Source of the DNA: Gp6-AA40 sp035263125
Lineage (GTDB): Bacteria; Acidobacteriota; Vicinamibacteria; Vicinamibacterales; UBA2999
Direction: 5' to 3'
NCBI GenBank assembly: GCA_035263125.1
Contig: DATFRP010000002.1
Location: 49,060-113,059 of the forward strand
Length of the DNA: 64,000 bases
The notes beneath the pieces were generated by a model. That model had not been told where the DNA came from. It searched no databases and worked only from the letters and a program-made list of their open reading frames with translations. A program made the position numbers and the translations under genes. Below, in pieces: positions 34,843-43,257 of this stretch. Within the stretch, counting starts at the first letter, position 1. Every line of letters starts with the position of its first letter.

Positions 34843-36132
34843 CGCCGTGATGTCTTCCTGATGTGTCTCGGACGCCACGAGAACGGCGACGATCGTGACG
34901 GCGGCCATGAATATGAGGTACATCGCCAGCAGGTTGCGGCCGTAGTTGCGCAGCAGCCACGTGGCAATGAAGGGCGACAGGCCGCCGGCGAGCACCGACG
35001 ACAGTTGTGCGCCCAGGGAGGCGCCGCTGTAGCGGACGCGTGTCCCGAACAGCTCGGCGAGAAATGCGCCTTGCGGGCCGTACATCGGCGCGTGCGCAAA
35101 GATGAACACCAGGAACATCGCGACGGCAGCCATCAAGGGCGATCCGGTATCGAGCAGCCAGAAGAGCGGAAACGCGAGCACTGCGACCCCAATCGCCCCG
35201 AACAGATACACGGGCCGCCGCCCGATCCGATCGGACAACGCCCCGTAGAACGGAATCGCCACCAGCTCGCAGGCCGCGCCGAAGAGCATCGCGTAGAGGA
35301 TGGTCTGCTGGGTCATCTTGACCTGCTGCGTGGCGTACACGAGCGCGAAGACGCTGTAGATGTAGAAAGCGCCGTTCTCGGCGAAGCGGGCCCCCATCGC
35401 CAGCACCACCTGCTTCGGGTATCGGGTCAGGACTTCGAGGATTGGCTGTTGCGATTCGGAGGACGACTCCTTCAGTCTGGAAAACGCAGGCGTCTCGAGA
35501 ATCCGCATGCGGATCATGAGGCCGACGATGACGAGCAGTCCGCTCAGGAGGAATGGCACGCGCCATCCCCAGGAAAGAAACGCTTCTGCGGGCTGATTCG
35601 CAAAAATCGTGAAGACGGCGGTCGACAGCACGAGGCCCGCCGGCACGCCAATCTGCGGCCAGCTTCCGTAGAACCCGCGCTTTCCAGGCGGGGCGTGTTC
35701 AACCGCCATCAGCACCGCTCCGCCCCATTCGCCCCCGACGCCGAAACCCTGTGCGACCCTGAGCAGCACGAGCAGCACGGCGGCCCAGGGGCCTATCTGC
35801 TGGTAGGTCGGAAGCACGCCGATGAGCGCCGTCGCGACGCCCATGATGACGAGCGTCAGCACCAGCATCGACTTGCGTCCAATGCGGTCGCCGTAGTGGC
35901 CGATGACGATGCCGCCGAACGGCCGCGCGAAAAATCCGACGGCATACGTGCCAAACGCATAGAGCGTCCCCATGAGGGGATCGGAGTTGGGGAAGAACAG
36001 TCGATTGAAGACGAGAGCCGCGGCGGTCCCGTAGAGAAAGAAGTCGTACCACTCGATGGTGGTCCCGATGAGGCTTGCGAAAGCGACGAGTCGGACCGAG
36101 CTGGTGCCTGTCTGCGTCCCGGTAGTGGTCAT
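34840..36132 (-). CDS. MFS metabolite:H+ symporter (MHS family)
   Basis: 430-residue twelve-span transporter. Family signatures: SLIGTTIEWYDFFLYGTAA in span 1, ARPFGGIVIGHYGDRIGRK in loop 2-3, QGFGVGGEWGGAVLMAVE in span 4 and GALSDRIGRRPVYLFG in loop 8-9. MHS members carry carboxylates, betaine, shikimate or similar; the substrate is not predictable. Start: ATG of MTTTGTQTGTSS; the longer frame to 36300 crosses the moxR start. Divergent from moxR across a 132-bp gap filled by a repeat. Confidence 0.9.
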   Translation of the reverse strand: MTTTGTQTGTSSVRLVAFASLIGTTIEWYDFFLYGTAAALVFNRLFFPNSDPLMGTLYAFGTYAVGFFARPFGGIVIGHYGDRIGRKSMLVLTLVIMGVATALIGVLPTYQQIGPWAAVLLVLLRVAQGFGVGGEWGGAVLMAVEHAPPGKRGFYGSWPQIGVPAGLVLSTAVFTIFANQPAEAFLSWGWRVPFLLSGLLVIVGLMIRMRILETPAFSRLKESSSESQQPILEVLTRYPKQVVLAMGARFAENGAFYIYSVFALVYATQQVKMTQQTILYAMLFGAACELVAIPFYGALSDRIGRRPVYLFGAIGVAVLAFPLFWLLDTGSPLMAAVAMFLVFIFAHAPMYGPQGAFLAELFGTRVRYSGASLGAQLSSVLAGGLSPFIATWLLRNYGRNLLAMYLIFMAAVTIVAVLVASETHQEDITA

Positions 36133-36159
36133 TGGCCGGGACAGTACCACACGCGCGAA

Positions 36160-36250
36160 GGCCTCAGGGCCTAGGCCCCGGGCCTCAGGGCTGGGCAAGG
36201 CCTCGGGCCGCTTCCTACTGAGGCCTGGGGCCTGAGCCCTGAGGCCTAGT
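36160..36250. repeat. GGCCTCAGG-unit inverted repeat upstream of moxR
   Basis: Units GCCTCAGGGCCTAGGCC and GGGCCTCAGGGCTGGGC in the left arm and ACTGAGGCCTGGGGCCTGAG in the right. Same family as 17092-17184. It occupies most of the space between the divergent MFS and moxR starts. Confidence 0.88.
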
Positions 36251-36255
36251 ATGAT
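36250..36255 (+). promoter_or_regulatory. Putative -10 box (TATGAT) of the moxR operon
   Basis: TATGAT begins at the edge of the repeat and ends nine bases before the moxR ATG; no Shine-Dalgarno between. Same arrangement as upstream of mrfA, pointing to a leaderless or near-leaderless transcript. Confidence 0.4.
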
Positions 36256-36264
36256 TCTGCGTTC

Positions 36265-37305
36265 ATGCATCCCGAACTCCAGGAAGCCATCGACTTGCAC
36301 GAGGCAATCGTGGCCGAAGCCGGCAACGCGCTGGTCGGCTACGAAACCGAGAAGGCGCTCGCCAACGTCGTCCTCTTATCCGAGATTCCGACCACCTACG
36401 ACAAGGATCAGCAGCGGCAGGTCAATGCCGGCAACCTGCTGCTGCGCGGGGTGCCCGGTGTGGGCAAGACGTTCTTCGGCGTGATTCTCGCGGCGATCAG
36501 CAACGCGACGTTCGCGCGTCTTCAGGGGCGCGCCGATCTGCAGCCGACCGAGATCGTCGGGTTTCAGATGATCAACCCGGCGACCGGCGAGTTCATGACC
36601 GAGTTCGGTCCGCTCGCCTCTGCCGAAGTGATCCTGCTCGACGAGATCAACCGCATCCCGCTCAAGTCGCAGAGCGCGTTTCTCGAGGGCTTGCAGGATC
36701 GCACCGTGACGGTCGGCAAGACGACCTACGAGCTGGCGCCGTTCAGCTTTGCGATCGCGACGATGAATCCGGTCGAGCTCGGGCAGGGCACGTTCCCGCT
36801 CTCGGAGGCCGCAACCGATCGTTTTGCGATCATGATCAACATTCCGTATCTGCGGCCGGAGGAAGAAGAGAAGCTCGTGAGCTTCGATTTCAAGCGCGTG
36901 CGTCTCAAGCCGCTCGTCCAGAAAGAGCGCATCATCGACCTCAGGGCGGTCATCACGCGGGAAGTGTTCATGCACCCGGCGCTCGCGAAATACATCCGCC
37001 GTCTGGTCGGCGCCACGCGACCCTACAACGCCGAGACGGAGTGGGCGCACAAGTCGCCGTCCGCACTGGTCGAGCAGTGCGTCGATCTCGGCGGCTCGCC
37101 ACGTGCCACGATCTGCTGGGGGCGGCTGGTGAAAGTCTGGGCGCTGCTGATGCGTCGCCGCGCCGAGGTCTACCCCGAAGACATCCAGGAATTGGCCAAA
37201 TACGTGCTCATGCATCGTGTCTGGTTGGGCCCGCACGCCGCGAGTCACGGCGTGACCGTCGACATGGTCATCGACGACATCGTGGCCTCGGTGCCCGTCC
37301 CGTGA
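36265..37305 (+). CDS. MoxR-family AAA+ ATPase
   Basis: 346 residues. Walker A LLLRGVPGVGKTFFGV, Walker B EVILLDEINRIP, arginine-finger region SEAATDRFAIMINIPYL. MoxR proteins work as chaperone-like ATPases with VWA-domain partners encoded nearby, as here (two VWA proteins in the operon). The TGA overlaps the GTG of the DUF58 gene (GTGA), so translation is probably coupled. The start is the ATG of MHPELQEAIDLH. Confidence 0.92.
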   Translation: MHPELQEAIDLHEAIVAEAGNALVGYETEKALANVVLLSEIPTTYDKDQQRQVNAGNLLLRGVPGVGKTFFGVILAAISNATFARLQGRADLQPTEIVGFQMINPATGEFMTEFGPLASAEVILLDEINRIPLKSQSAFLEGLQDRTVTVGKTTYELAPFSFAIATMNPVELGQGTFPLSEAATDRFAIMINIPYLRPEEEEKLVSFDFKRVRLKPLVQKERIIDLRAVITREVFMHPALAKYIRRLVGATRPYNAETEWAHKSPSALVEQCVDLGGSPRATICWGRLVKVWALLMRRRAEVYPEDIQELAKYVLMHRVWLGPHAASHGVTVDMVIDDIVASVPVP

Positions 37306-38249
37306 TCGGCGATCGCGGGGCGGCGCTCCATGCTCCGAAGCATGTCGAGGACGAGGGCTTCGTCAACCTGCAGGAGATCGCCGAGATCGAGCTCTTCATC
37401 CTGAAGCGGATGAAGGAATTCACGATGGGCGATCACGCCAGCGTGTTCAAGGGAGCGGGCTTCAACTTCGTCGGCATCCGCGACTGGGAACCGGGCGATC
37501 GGATGTCGTCCATCGACTGGTCGCAGTCGTCGCTGACCAACTTCAGCCCGATGATCACGCGCGAGTTCGAGCAGGACAGCAACGCTGCGATCGTGACGGT
37601 GGCCGACGCGTCGGCCTCGACGAGATGCGGCATCGGCGGCGTGATGATCGCGCACGCGATTGGTCGTGCGGTCGCAGCGGCTGGATTGTCGGCGATGTTC
37701 TTTCAGGATCTCTTCGGCCTGGTGGCGTTCGACAACTCCTTCAAGCAGGCGACGGCCGCACGGCCGCGAATCGGACGGTCGCATCTGTTGTACTGTCTCG
37801 ACCTCTACAAGAAGTCGGTGCTGCAGCAGACGCCCGGCACCGGGCACGACATCATCATGGCGATCGAGAGCCAGGTGCGAAAGGCGTCGCTCGTGCCGGT
37901 GGTGTCGGACTTCCTGTTTCCCGATGCGAAGCGGGTGATCGGCGAACTGTCCCACCTCAACGCCGTGCACGACGTGTTTCTGCTGATGGCCGACGTGCGG
38001 TTTGCGTACGAGGTGCCCTCGCTCTCCGATGGATGGGTGGAAGTGTTCGACGTCGAAAGCGGACGGGCGCGTGTGCTCTCGCGGCGGGAATTACGACAGC
38101 TGGCCGGGCGGGTCGGGGAGTGGCAGAACGAGATCGAGCAACTGGCGCGCGACGCGGGTCTGGATCTGGTCCGCGTGGGGCTGGACCGATGGGAGATGGA
38201 GACCACGCTGGTCGAGTTCACGGCCGAGCGGCGGCTCCGGAAGATGTAG
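37302..38249 (+). CDS. DUF58 protein
   Basis: 315 residues from GTG 37302. DUF58 core: GAGFNFVGIRDWEPGD, RMSSIDWSQSSLTNFSPMIT, REFEQDSNAAIVTVADAS: the conserved RxYxxGDxxxxIDW-like and V-x-D-x-S region similar to VWA folds. The C-terminal half is a mixed alpha/beta VWA-like region (LVPVVSDFLFPDAK). No membrane spans. It links MoxR to the downstream BatD-like and VWA proteins. Start chosen because of the four-base overlap with moxR; the frame is open further upstream only inside moxR. Confidence 0.88.
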   Translation: MIGDRGAALHAPKHVEDEGFVNLQEIAEIELFILKRMKEFTMGDHASVFKGAGFNFVGIRDWEPGDRMSSIDWSQSSLTNFSPMITREFEQDSNAAIVTVADASASTRCGIGGVMIAHAIGRAVAAAGLSAMFFQDLFGLVAFDNSFKQATAARPRIGRSHLLYCLDLYKKSVLQQTPGTGHDIIMAIESQVRKASLVPVVSDFLFPDAKRVIGELSHLNAVHDVFLLMADVRFAYEVPSLSDGWVEVFDVESGRARVLSRRELRQLAGRVGEWQNEIEQLARDAGLDLVRVGLDRWEMETTLVEFTAERRLRKM

Positions 38250-38251
38250 GC

Positions 38252-39568
38252 ATGAACAAGCACACCAGGATCGGCGTCGCGATGATTGTCGTCGCCGGGC
38301 AGTACCTTGCGCTGGCGTACGTCGGGCGCGTCCTTCTGGACGCACCGGTGTACGCGCAGACGACCGTCGCACCAGTGTCGGCAAGCCAGGCTCCGGCGGC
38401 GACCGTGCCCAAGGCGGCCCCGAAATCTGCAACCGCTGCTCCGGCGGCTCCACCGCTCACACCGAAAGCCGGCGCGACAACGTCGGATCCGATCCGCTGC
38501 TGGTGGAAAGCCGATCGCACCGCGGTGCGCGTGGGCGAACGCTTCGGTCTCGTCCTGACCTGCAGCGTGATCGAGACCGGGCCGATCACCGTGACCCCGG
38601 TGTTGAATCAGCTCGAGCCCGGAGCACTCGCGCTGACGCCGTTCGAAGTGGTCAGCGGCGGCCCGAAAGTTGAAGACGTCATCTCTCCGCCGTGGCGATT
38701 CATTCAGCGGGAGTACGTGCTGCGGCTCCTCAGCGACGGGTTCTTCGGACAGGACGTCACCATTCCCTCGTTGACGGTGACCTACAACCTGACGTCGGCC
38801 GGCACCGGTCAGCAGGGACGCGATCAGACCTACATCCTCCCTCCACTTCCGATGCGGATTCTGTCGCTCGTGCCCAAGAACGCGGGCGACATCCGCGATG
38901 CCTCGGGGCAGACATTCGCGTCGGCCGAGTCGCGCCGCTTCCGCGCGACCACGGCCACCGTCACCGCGTGGATCTCATTTGCGTTTGCGATCGTGCTCAC
39001 ACTGTTCGCCCTGTCACGCGTAGTGGGTCTCTTCCGGGTGAGCAGCAAGCACGTGGTCAAGCCCCTGCCGGCGCCCTCGCTTCTGCAGGCGTGTCTCCGG
39101 GTGTTGAGGCAGGTGAAGGAAGACGCGGCCCGCTCGGGATGGACGTCCGAGCTCTCGCGTCGCGCTGTCGCCGCGCTTCGCATTGCCGGCGCCACGGCAG
39201 TAGGGAAGAAAGTCACGCAGGATGTGGTCACCTCCAGCGTCTCCGAGCGCGACGGTCAGCTCACGGTCTCGAGTGGATGGCCTCGCCGGAAGCGCGTACT
39301 GCTGTCGGCGGCGACGACGCCGATGACGATCGCGCACGAGTTGAACAACGGCCTCGGGCCAGATCGACGAATGCGATCGTCGGCCGAATCGATCGCACAG
39401 GCGATTGGCGTGCTCGGCGCCGCGGGCTACGGGCGTACGACACCCGGCGATGCGGCCGCGCTCGATGCCGCGCTCGAAGAAAGCACCGAAGCGGTTCGCC
39501 GGCTTCGTGCCGGAACACTCTGGCCGCGTCGCACTGCGGCCGCCCTCCGTTCGTTCGTCGGCTTGTGA
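38252..39568 (+). CDS. BatD-like exported/membrane protein
   Basis: 438 residues. N-terminal signal/anchor (IGVAMIVVAGQYLALAYVG), Ala/Pro-rich linker to about residue 70, a beta-rich domain (IRCWWKADRTAVRVGERFG to about 210) like the Ig-like domain of BatD oxygen-tolerance proteins, a single span (AWISFAFAIVLTLFALSRVV, about 235-255) and a cytoplasmic C-terminal region of 180 residues. Role inferred: periplasmic partner of the VWA proteins. Starts 2 bp after the DUF58 stop. Confidence 0.75.
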   Translation: MNKHTRIGVAMIVVAGQYLALAYVGRVLLDAPVYAQTTVAPVSASQAPAATVPKAAPKSATAAPAAPPLTPKAGATTSDPIRCWWKADRTAVRVGERFGLVLTCSVIETGPITVTPVLNQLEPGALALTPFEVVSGGPKVEDVISPPWRFIQREYVLRLLSDGFFGQDVTIPSLTVTYNLTSAGTGQQGRDQTYILPPLPMRILSLVPKNAGDIRDASGQTFASAESRRFRATTATVTAWISFAFAIVLTLFALSRVVGLFRVSSKHVVKPLPAPSLLQACLRVLRQVKEDAARSGWTSELSRRAVAALRIAGATAVGKKVTQDVVTSSVSERDGQLTVSSGWPRRKRVLLSAATTPMTIAHELNNGLGPDRRMRSSAESIAQAIGVLGAAGYGRTTPGDAAALDAALEESTEAVRRLRAGTLWPRRTAAALRSFVGL

Positions 39569-39575
39569 TGGGACA

Positions 39576-40670
39576 GTGATTCCTCCGATCTCCGATCTGC
39601 CGGTCGGGCTTCGCACCTTGTGGGATGAATGGATCCGCACGCGATGGGTCGATCTGCAGTTCGCGCAGGCGAGAACGGCGCTGCTGGTCTTCGTCGTGCT
39701 CCTGGCGCTGATCGTGCTCGTGCTGCTGATCGCGATTCTGCGCCGCCAATCGGGACGGACGCAGGTGGCACTGCCCGCGCTGCTGCCGGTCATGCGCCGA
39801 TCGCCGGTGACGGCCGCACGGCATTTCCCGGTGCTGCTGTTTCTGCTTGGAGTCCCGGTGTTCGCGGTGGCTCTTGCCGATCCGCAGACCGGATTCGCAC
39901 GCGAGGAGGTGTCGTATCCCGGCCGGCGCATCGCGCTGCTCGTCGACGCGTCGACGAGCATGGTGATCAGGTTCGAATCGAACGCGAAGCGCCAGGGCGA
40001 GGCGACGTTCTTCACGGCGGTCGCCGCGGCGGAACAGTTCATCCGGCGGCGCATGGGCGGGCCGTATCATGACCTGGTCGCGCTGATCCAGTTCGGCAAC
40101 TTCGCCTACGTGGTCACACCGTTCACCAACGATTACGAGAACATTCTGCTCAGCACGCGTCTCATCAGCGATCCGCGCGAGTGGGGCCGGTTCCCTGACT
40201 GGGGCACGACCATCATCGAAGGCGTCGATCAGGCGACGCAGCTGTTCAAGACGTTCGACTTCATCAACGCGTCGGGCAACCTGATGATCGTGTTCACCGA
40301 CGGTCGCGATTCGCAGTTGAATCAGCAGGTCAAGCAGCTCGATCGCGTCGTCACTGAAACCCGGACGTGGAAGATTCCGGTCTACATGCTGCGGACGGCG
40401 TACAACCGGCGCGAAGGCGAAGTCCTGCAGGACAAGATCTGGAAGGACACCCTGGAGCGCACCGGCGGACGGTTTTACGCCGCCTACGACGATGAGTCGA
40501 TCGGACGCGCGCTGCGCGAGATCGATCGCCTGTCGCCGGGACGGATCGAGACACGTGATTACAGCGTTGCGCGTCCGCGGTATGCGGGCTGGACGTTCAT
40601 TGCGGTCGGCTTGTGGCTCAGCGCCGCGTTGTTGAAATTGAGCTTCGGAGTATTTCGTACGTTCCCGTGA
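39576..40670 (+). CDS. VWA-domain membrane protein (BatA/B-like)
   Basis: 364 residues from GTG 39576. Two N-terminal spans (ALLVFVVLLALIVLVLLIAI; HFPVLLFLLGVPVFAVAL), then a VWA domain with MIDAS residues D-x-S-x-S (ALLVDASTSMVI) and MIVFTDGRDS, and a last span (GWTFIAVGLWLSAALLKLS). Binds Mg2+ in the MIDAS site and probably interacts with MoxR. The start lies 7 bp after the previous stop; the longer open frame upstream overlaps that gene. Confidence 0.88.
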   Translation: MIPPISDLPVGLRTLWDEWIRTRWVDLQFAQARTALLVFVVLLALIVLVLLIAILRRQSGRTQVALPALLPVMRRSPVTAARHFPVLLFLLGVPVFAVALADPQTGFAREEVSYPGRRIALLVDASTSMVIRFESNAKRQGEATFFTAVAAAEQFIRRRMGGPYHDLVALIQFGNFAYVVTPFTNDYENILLSTRLISDPREWGRFPDWGTTIIEGVDQATQLFKTFDFINASGNLMIVFTDGRDSQLNQQVKQLDRVVTETRTWKIPVYMLRTAYNRREGEVLQDKIWKDTLERTGGRFYAAYDDESIGRALREIDRLSPGRIETRDYSVARPRYAGWTFIAVGLWLSAALLKLSFGVFRTFP

Positions 40671-40677
40671 GGATCCC

Positions 40678-41373
40678 ATGAAGAGCTTCCTTGTCTTCCT
40701 CATCGCCGCTGTCGTCCTCGCCTTCTTCGGCGCGGCGTGTCTCGGCGTCGCGCGCCTCGAGACCAGCCTGGCCGACGCGCAGCAGCGCGTGTCGACGCTG
40801 CAGTACGAAGAGGCGAAAACCAGCCTCGAAGCGGCGAAGCAGTACGCCGATCACGCGCGATGGGTGCCGGTGCTCGGTCGCGACGAGCGCAAAGAGATCC
40901 GCGCCCGCGAGGCAGCCGTTCAGTACTGGGAAAAGAAGTACGACACCATCGTTCCGGCGCAGGCCGAACCGGTCGCCGCCGTCGGCGATGAGAACGTCGA
41001 GCTGCAGCTCGTGGTTGCCAACGGTGACTATCGTCTCGGGCAGGGGCGCTCGAAGGACAAGGCGTCGACGATGAAGGCGCTCGATGAAGCGGCGGCAGGG
41101 TATCTCACGGTGTTGAAGAACGGCACGTGGCATCCCGATGCCGCGTTCAACTACGAGTACATCGTGCGACTCCGCGACGAGCTGGCCAAGGGCAAGAACC
41201 CGCCGCAGCCGCCGAAGGATCAGAGCCAGGACGCCGACAACGGCGAGTCGGGCGCGCCGTCACCGGCCACGAGCTCGAAGGGCTTCCAGATCTACATCCC
41301 GCTCGAGCAGGGCGAGAAGAACCCTGCGGGTGGTGAGGCCGGGAAGGCGGCACCGAAAGAACGGAAGGGGTAG
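40678..41373 (+). CDS. Membrane-anchored TPR-like protein of the MoxR operon
   Basis: 231 residues. Signal-anchor FLVFLIAAVVLAFFGAACLG, then helices (AQQRVSTLQYEEAKTSLEA; AAGYLTVLKNGTWHPDAAF) suggestive of a TPR-like fold, and a disordered Pro/Gln/Glu-rich C-terminus (NPPQPPKDQSQDADNGESG). No family recognised with confidence. Placed between the two VWA genes; its TAG shares a base with the next GTG (TAGTG). Likely a periplasmic scaffold of the complex (inference). Confidence 0.75.
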   Translation: MKSFLVFLIAAVVLAFFGAACLGVARLETSLADAQQRVSTLQYEEAKTSLEAAKQYADHARWVPVLGRDERKEIRAREAAVQYWEKKYDTIVPAQAEPVAAVGDENVELQLVVANGDYRLGQGRSKDKASTMKALDEAAAGYLTVLKNGTWHPDAAFNYEYIVRLRDELAKGKNPPQPPKDQSQDADNGESGAPSPATSSKGFQIYIPLEQGEKNPAGGEAGKAAPKERKG

Positions 41374-42470
41374 TGCCGTCCATTCAGCTGGACACGTTCC
41401 GGTTTGCATCCCCGGTCTATCTGTGGATGCTGATTGCGCCAGCTGCGCTCCTTGCGCTCTGGGGATGGCGGGTAGTACGCAGGCGCGGCGACGTGCGGCG
41501 ACTCGCCGCCAAGCGCATCCTGCCGGTGAAGCAGCGTTTCGGGCCGGTGGGCGACCTGGCGTTCTGGGCCTGTGTGCTCATCGCCAGCTGCTTCGGGATC
41601 GCGTCGATTGCGCGGCCGCAGGCGCGCATCGGATCGATCCGTAAGGCGAGCGCGGACGTCGTCATTCTTCAGGACGCATCGGCGTCGATGTATGTCACCG
41701 ATGTGCGTCCCGATCGCTGGCGCCGATCGGTGCAGTTCCTCCGCACGTTCGCCGAGACGTTGAGCTGGAAAGGCGATCGTGTCGCCCTGGCGCTCTTCGC
41801 GCAGCTGGCCGCTCCTCAAGTACGCCTGACGAAGGACCCCAACGCGCTCTTCTTCTTCATCGATCATCTCGGCGATCGCTCGCCATTCACCCTCGAGAAC
41901 GCAACGACGTGGGACACGAACATCGAAGAGGGGATTCGGTGGGGGCTGCGTCTGGTTGAGAAAGATGAAGAGGTCTTCGGGAAAACCGGTAATCCCAAGG
42001 CGTTCCTCGTCATCTCCGACGGACAGGCGTGGAGCGGCAGCGTGGCTGCAGCATTGGCGGAAGCGCGCGCCCGGAAGATCCCCGTTCACGTCGCAGGTGT
42101 CGGGTCGACAGTCGGCGGCATGATCCCCGAGCCGAAGCGTCCGGATGGCACGCGGCCTCCGCCGGTGATTCGCTCGGTGCTCGATCGTCCATCGCTCGTC
42201 CAGTTGGCGGTGGCCGGTGGCGGCGAATACTTCGAGATCGGCGACGAGCCCGACAAGGTCGTCGCGTTCCGCATCATCGACCGTCTCCGACGACGGTCCG
42301 ACCTGGCGCAGCAGGTGGACAGCTTCGAAGAGTTGTACGGCCGGTTCCTCATGGCGGCAGCCGTATTCGTGGGCCTCGGGATGGTGTTCCTGCACAAACG
42401 GACCGATCTTCTGTGGCAGGCGACGGGCGCGGTTGCGGCGATCCTGCTTCTCGTTATGCTGGTGGTCTAG
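41373..42470 (+). CDS. VWA-domain membrane protein (BatA-like)
   Basis: 365 residues from GTG 41373. N-terminal span YLWMLIAPAALLALWGW with the BatA-like pattern (FRFASPVYLWML; RRLAAKRILPVKQRFGPVG), second span AFWACVLIASCFGIAS, VWA domain with MIDAS DASAS (VVILQDASASMYV) and VISDGQAWSG, then a C-terminal pair of hydrophobic segments (LMAAAVFVGLGMVFL; ATGAVAAILLLVMLVV). Last gene of the MoxR operon. Only 28 bp separate it from the convergent gene. Confidence 0.88.
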   Translation: MPSIQLDTFRFASPVYLWMLIAPAALLALWGWRVVRRRGDVRRLAAKRILPVKQRFGPVGDLAFWACVLIASCFGIASIARPQARIGSIRKASADVVILQDASASMYVTDVRPDRWRRSVQFLRTFAETLSWKGDRVALALFAQLAAPQVRLTKDPNALFFFIDHLGDRSPFTLENATTWDTNIEEGIRWGLRLVEKDEEVFGKTGNPKAFLVISDGQAWSGSVAAALAEARARKIPVHVAGVGSTVGGMIPEPKRPDGTRPPPVIRSVLDRPSLVQLAVAGGGEYFEIGDEPDKVVAFRIIDRLRRRSDLAQQVDSFEELYGRFLMAAAVFVGLGMVFLHKRTDLLWQATGAVAAILLLVMLVV

Positions 42471-42498
42471 AGACTCGCCTCGAGGGTCACACTATCCT

Positions 42499-43182
42499 TC
42501 ATATCTCACTGGCCGCGCGATAGCCGCGCAGTTCCACGCGGTCGTCCACGATCGCAATCGAGAAGACGACGCCGCGCGATCCGCTGCCGGCCGTGACGAT
42601 GTATTCACCTGCAGGCTTCCCTGTCGGCTTCTGAATCGAGGTGATGAGGTCCGGGTCGATGTCGGCACGCTGAGAGCCGGGAACGCGGTTCACGAGCGTT
42701 TTGCGGCGGACGGCCAGCACGATCCGTTCGGCATCGCGATAGGGCACGCCGTCGTCCAGTTCCAGATCGATATGCCAGTCGCCGTCGTGAATACGCGACC
42801 GCTCCTCGATCCATGGCCTCGAGGTATTCGCCATCCATCGTCCGACGCGTTTGGTGGAGTCGCGCTGCGGCCAGCAGTTCTTCGAATCGGTGCGAATCAG
42901 GTCGAGACCGGTCCAGGTCACGCGGTTGCCGTCGACCATCACATCGGATGAAACCGTCAGGACGTGGCAGCCGGGTGCGAGCGTCGTCGAGACCGCGACC
43001 CGGTGAGGGCGATCGATTCCCGCATTGCGAGCGAGCTCGACGATGGCCTTCTTGTCGTTGGCGGTTATGTCGGGCCCGACGCGCCATTCGATCGCGTCGT
43101 TTTGAACGGCGAGAACAAGAGTGCAGACCGAACACGCAATCGTCGTGGCTCCGAGCCTTACCAGAATCGTCCTTGGGCTCAT
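42499..43182 (-). CDS. Hypothetical exported protein
   Basis: 227 residues. N-terminal signal-like stretch (LGATTIACSVCTLVLAV); the rest is mixed strand/helix without recognised motif (IEWRVGPDITANDKKAIVE, DDGVPYRDAERIVLAVRRK). Two cysteines in the mature part (APGCHVL, SKNCWP) could form a disulphide. Convergent with the MoxR operon; upstream is a GATTCCTG repeat and the DUF1552 gene. Function unknown. Confidence 0.7.
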   Translation of the reverse strand: MSPRTILVRLGATTIACSVCTLVLAVQNDAIEWRVGPDITANDKKAIVELARNAGIDRPHRVAVSTTLAPGCHVLTVSSDVMVDGNRVTWTGLDLIRTDSKNCWPQRDSTKRVGRWMANTSRPWIEERSRIHDGDWHIDLELDDGVPYRDAERIVLAVRRKTLVNRVPGSQRADIDPDLITSIQKPTGKPAGEYIVTAGSGSRGVVFSIAIVDDRVELRGYRAASEI

Positions 43183-43195
43183 GCGCGTGAGGGCT

Positions 43196-43257
43196 GATTC
43201 CTGCTTGTCTGATTCCTGGGACCTTGCCCAGCCCTGATTCCTGATTCCTGATTTCTA
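43196..43257. repeat. GATTCCTG direct-repeat element
   Basis: GATTCCTG units at 43196, 43211, 43236 and 43244 with degenerate copies between; related to the GGAATCAGG element at 62321-62370. The TAG stop of the DUF1552 gene (43255-43257) is inside. This copy lacks a clear second arm. Confidence 0.8.
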
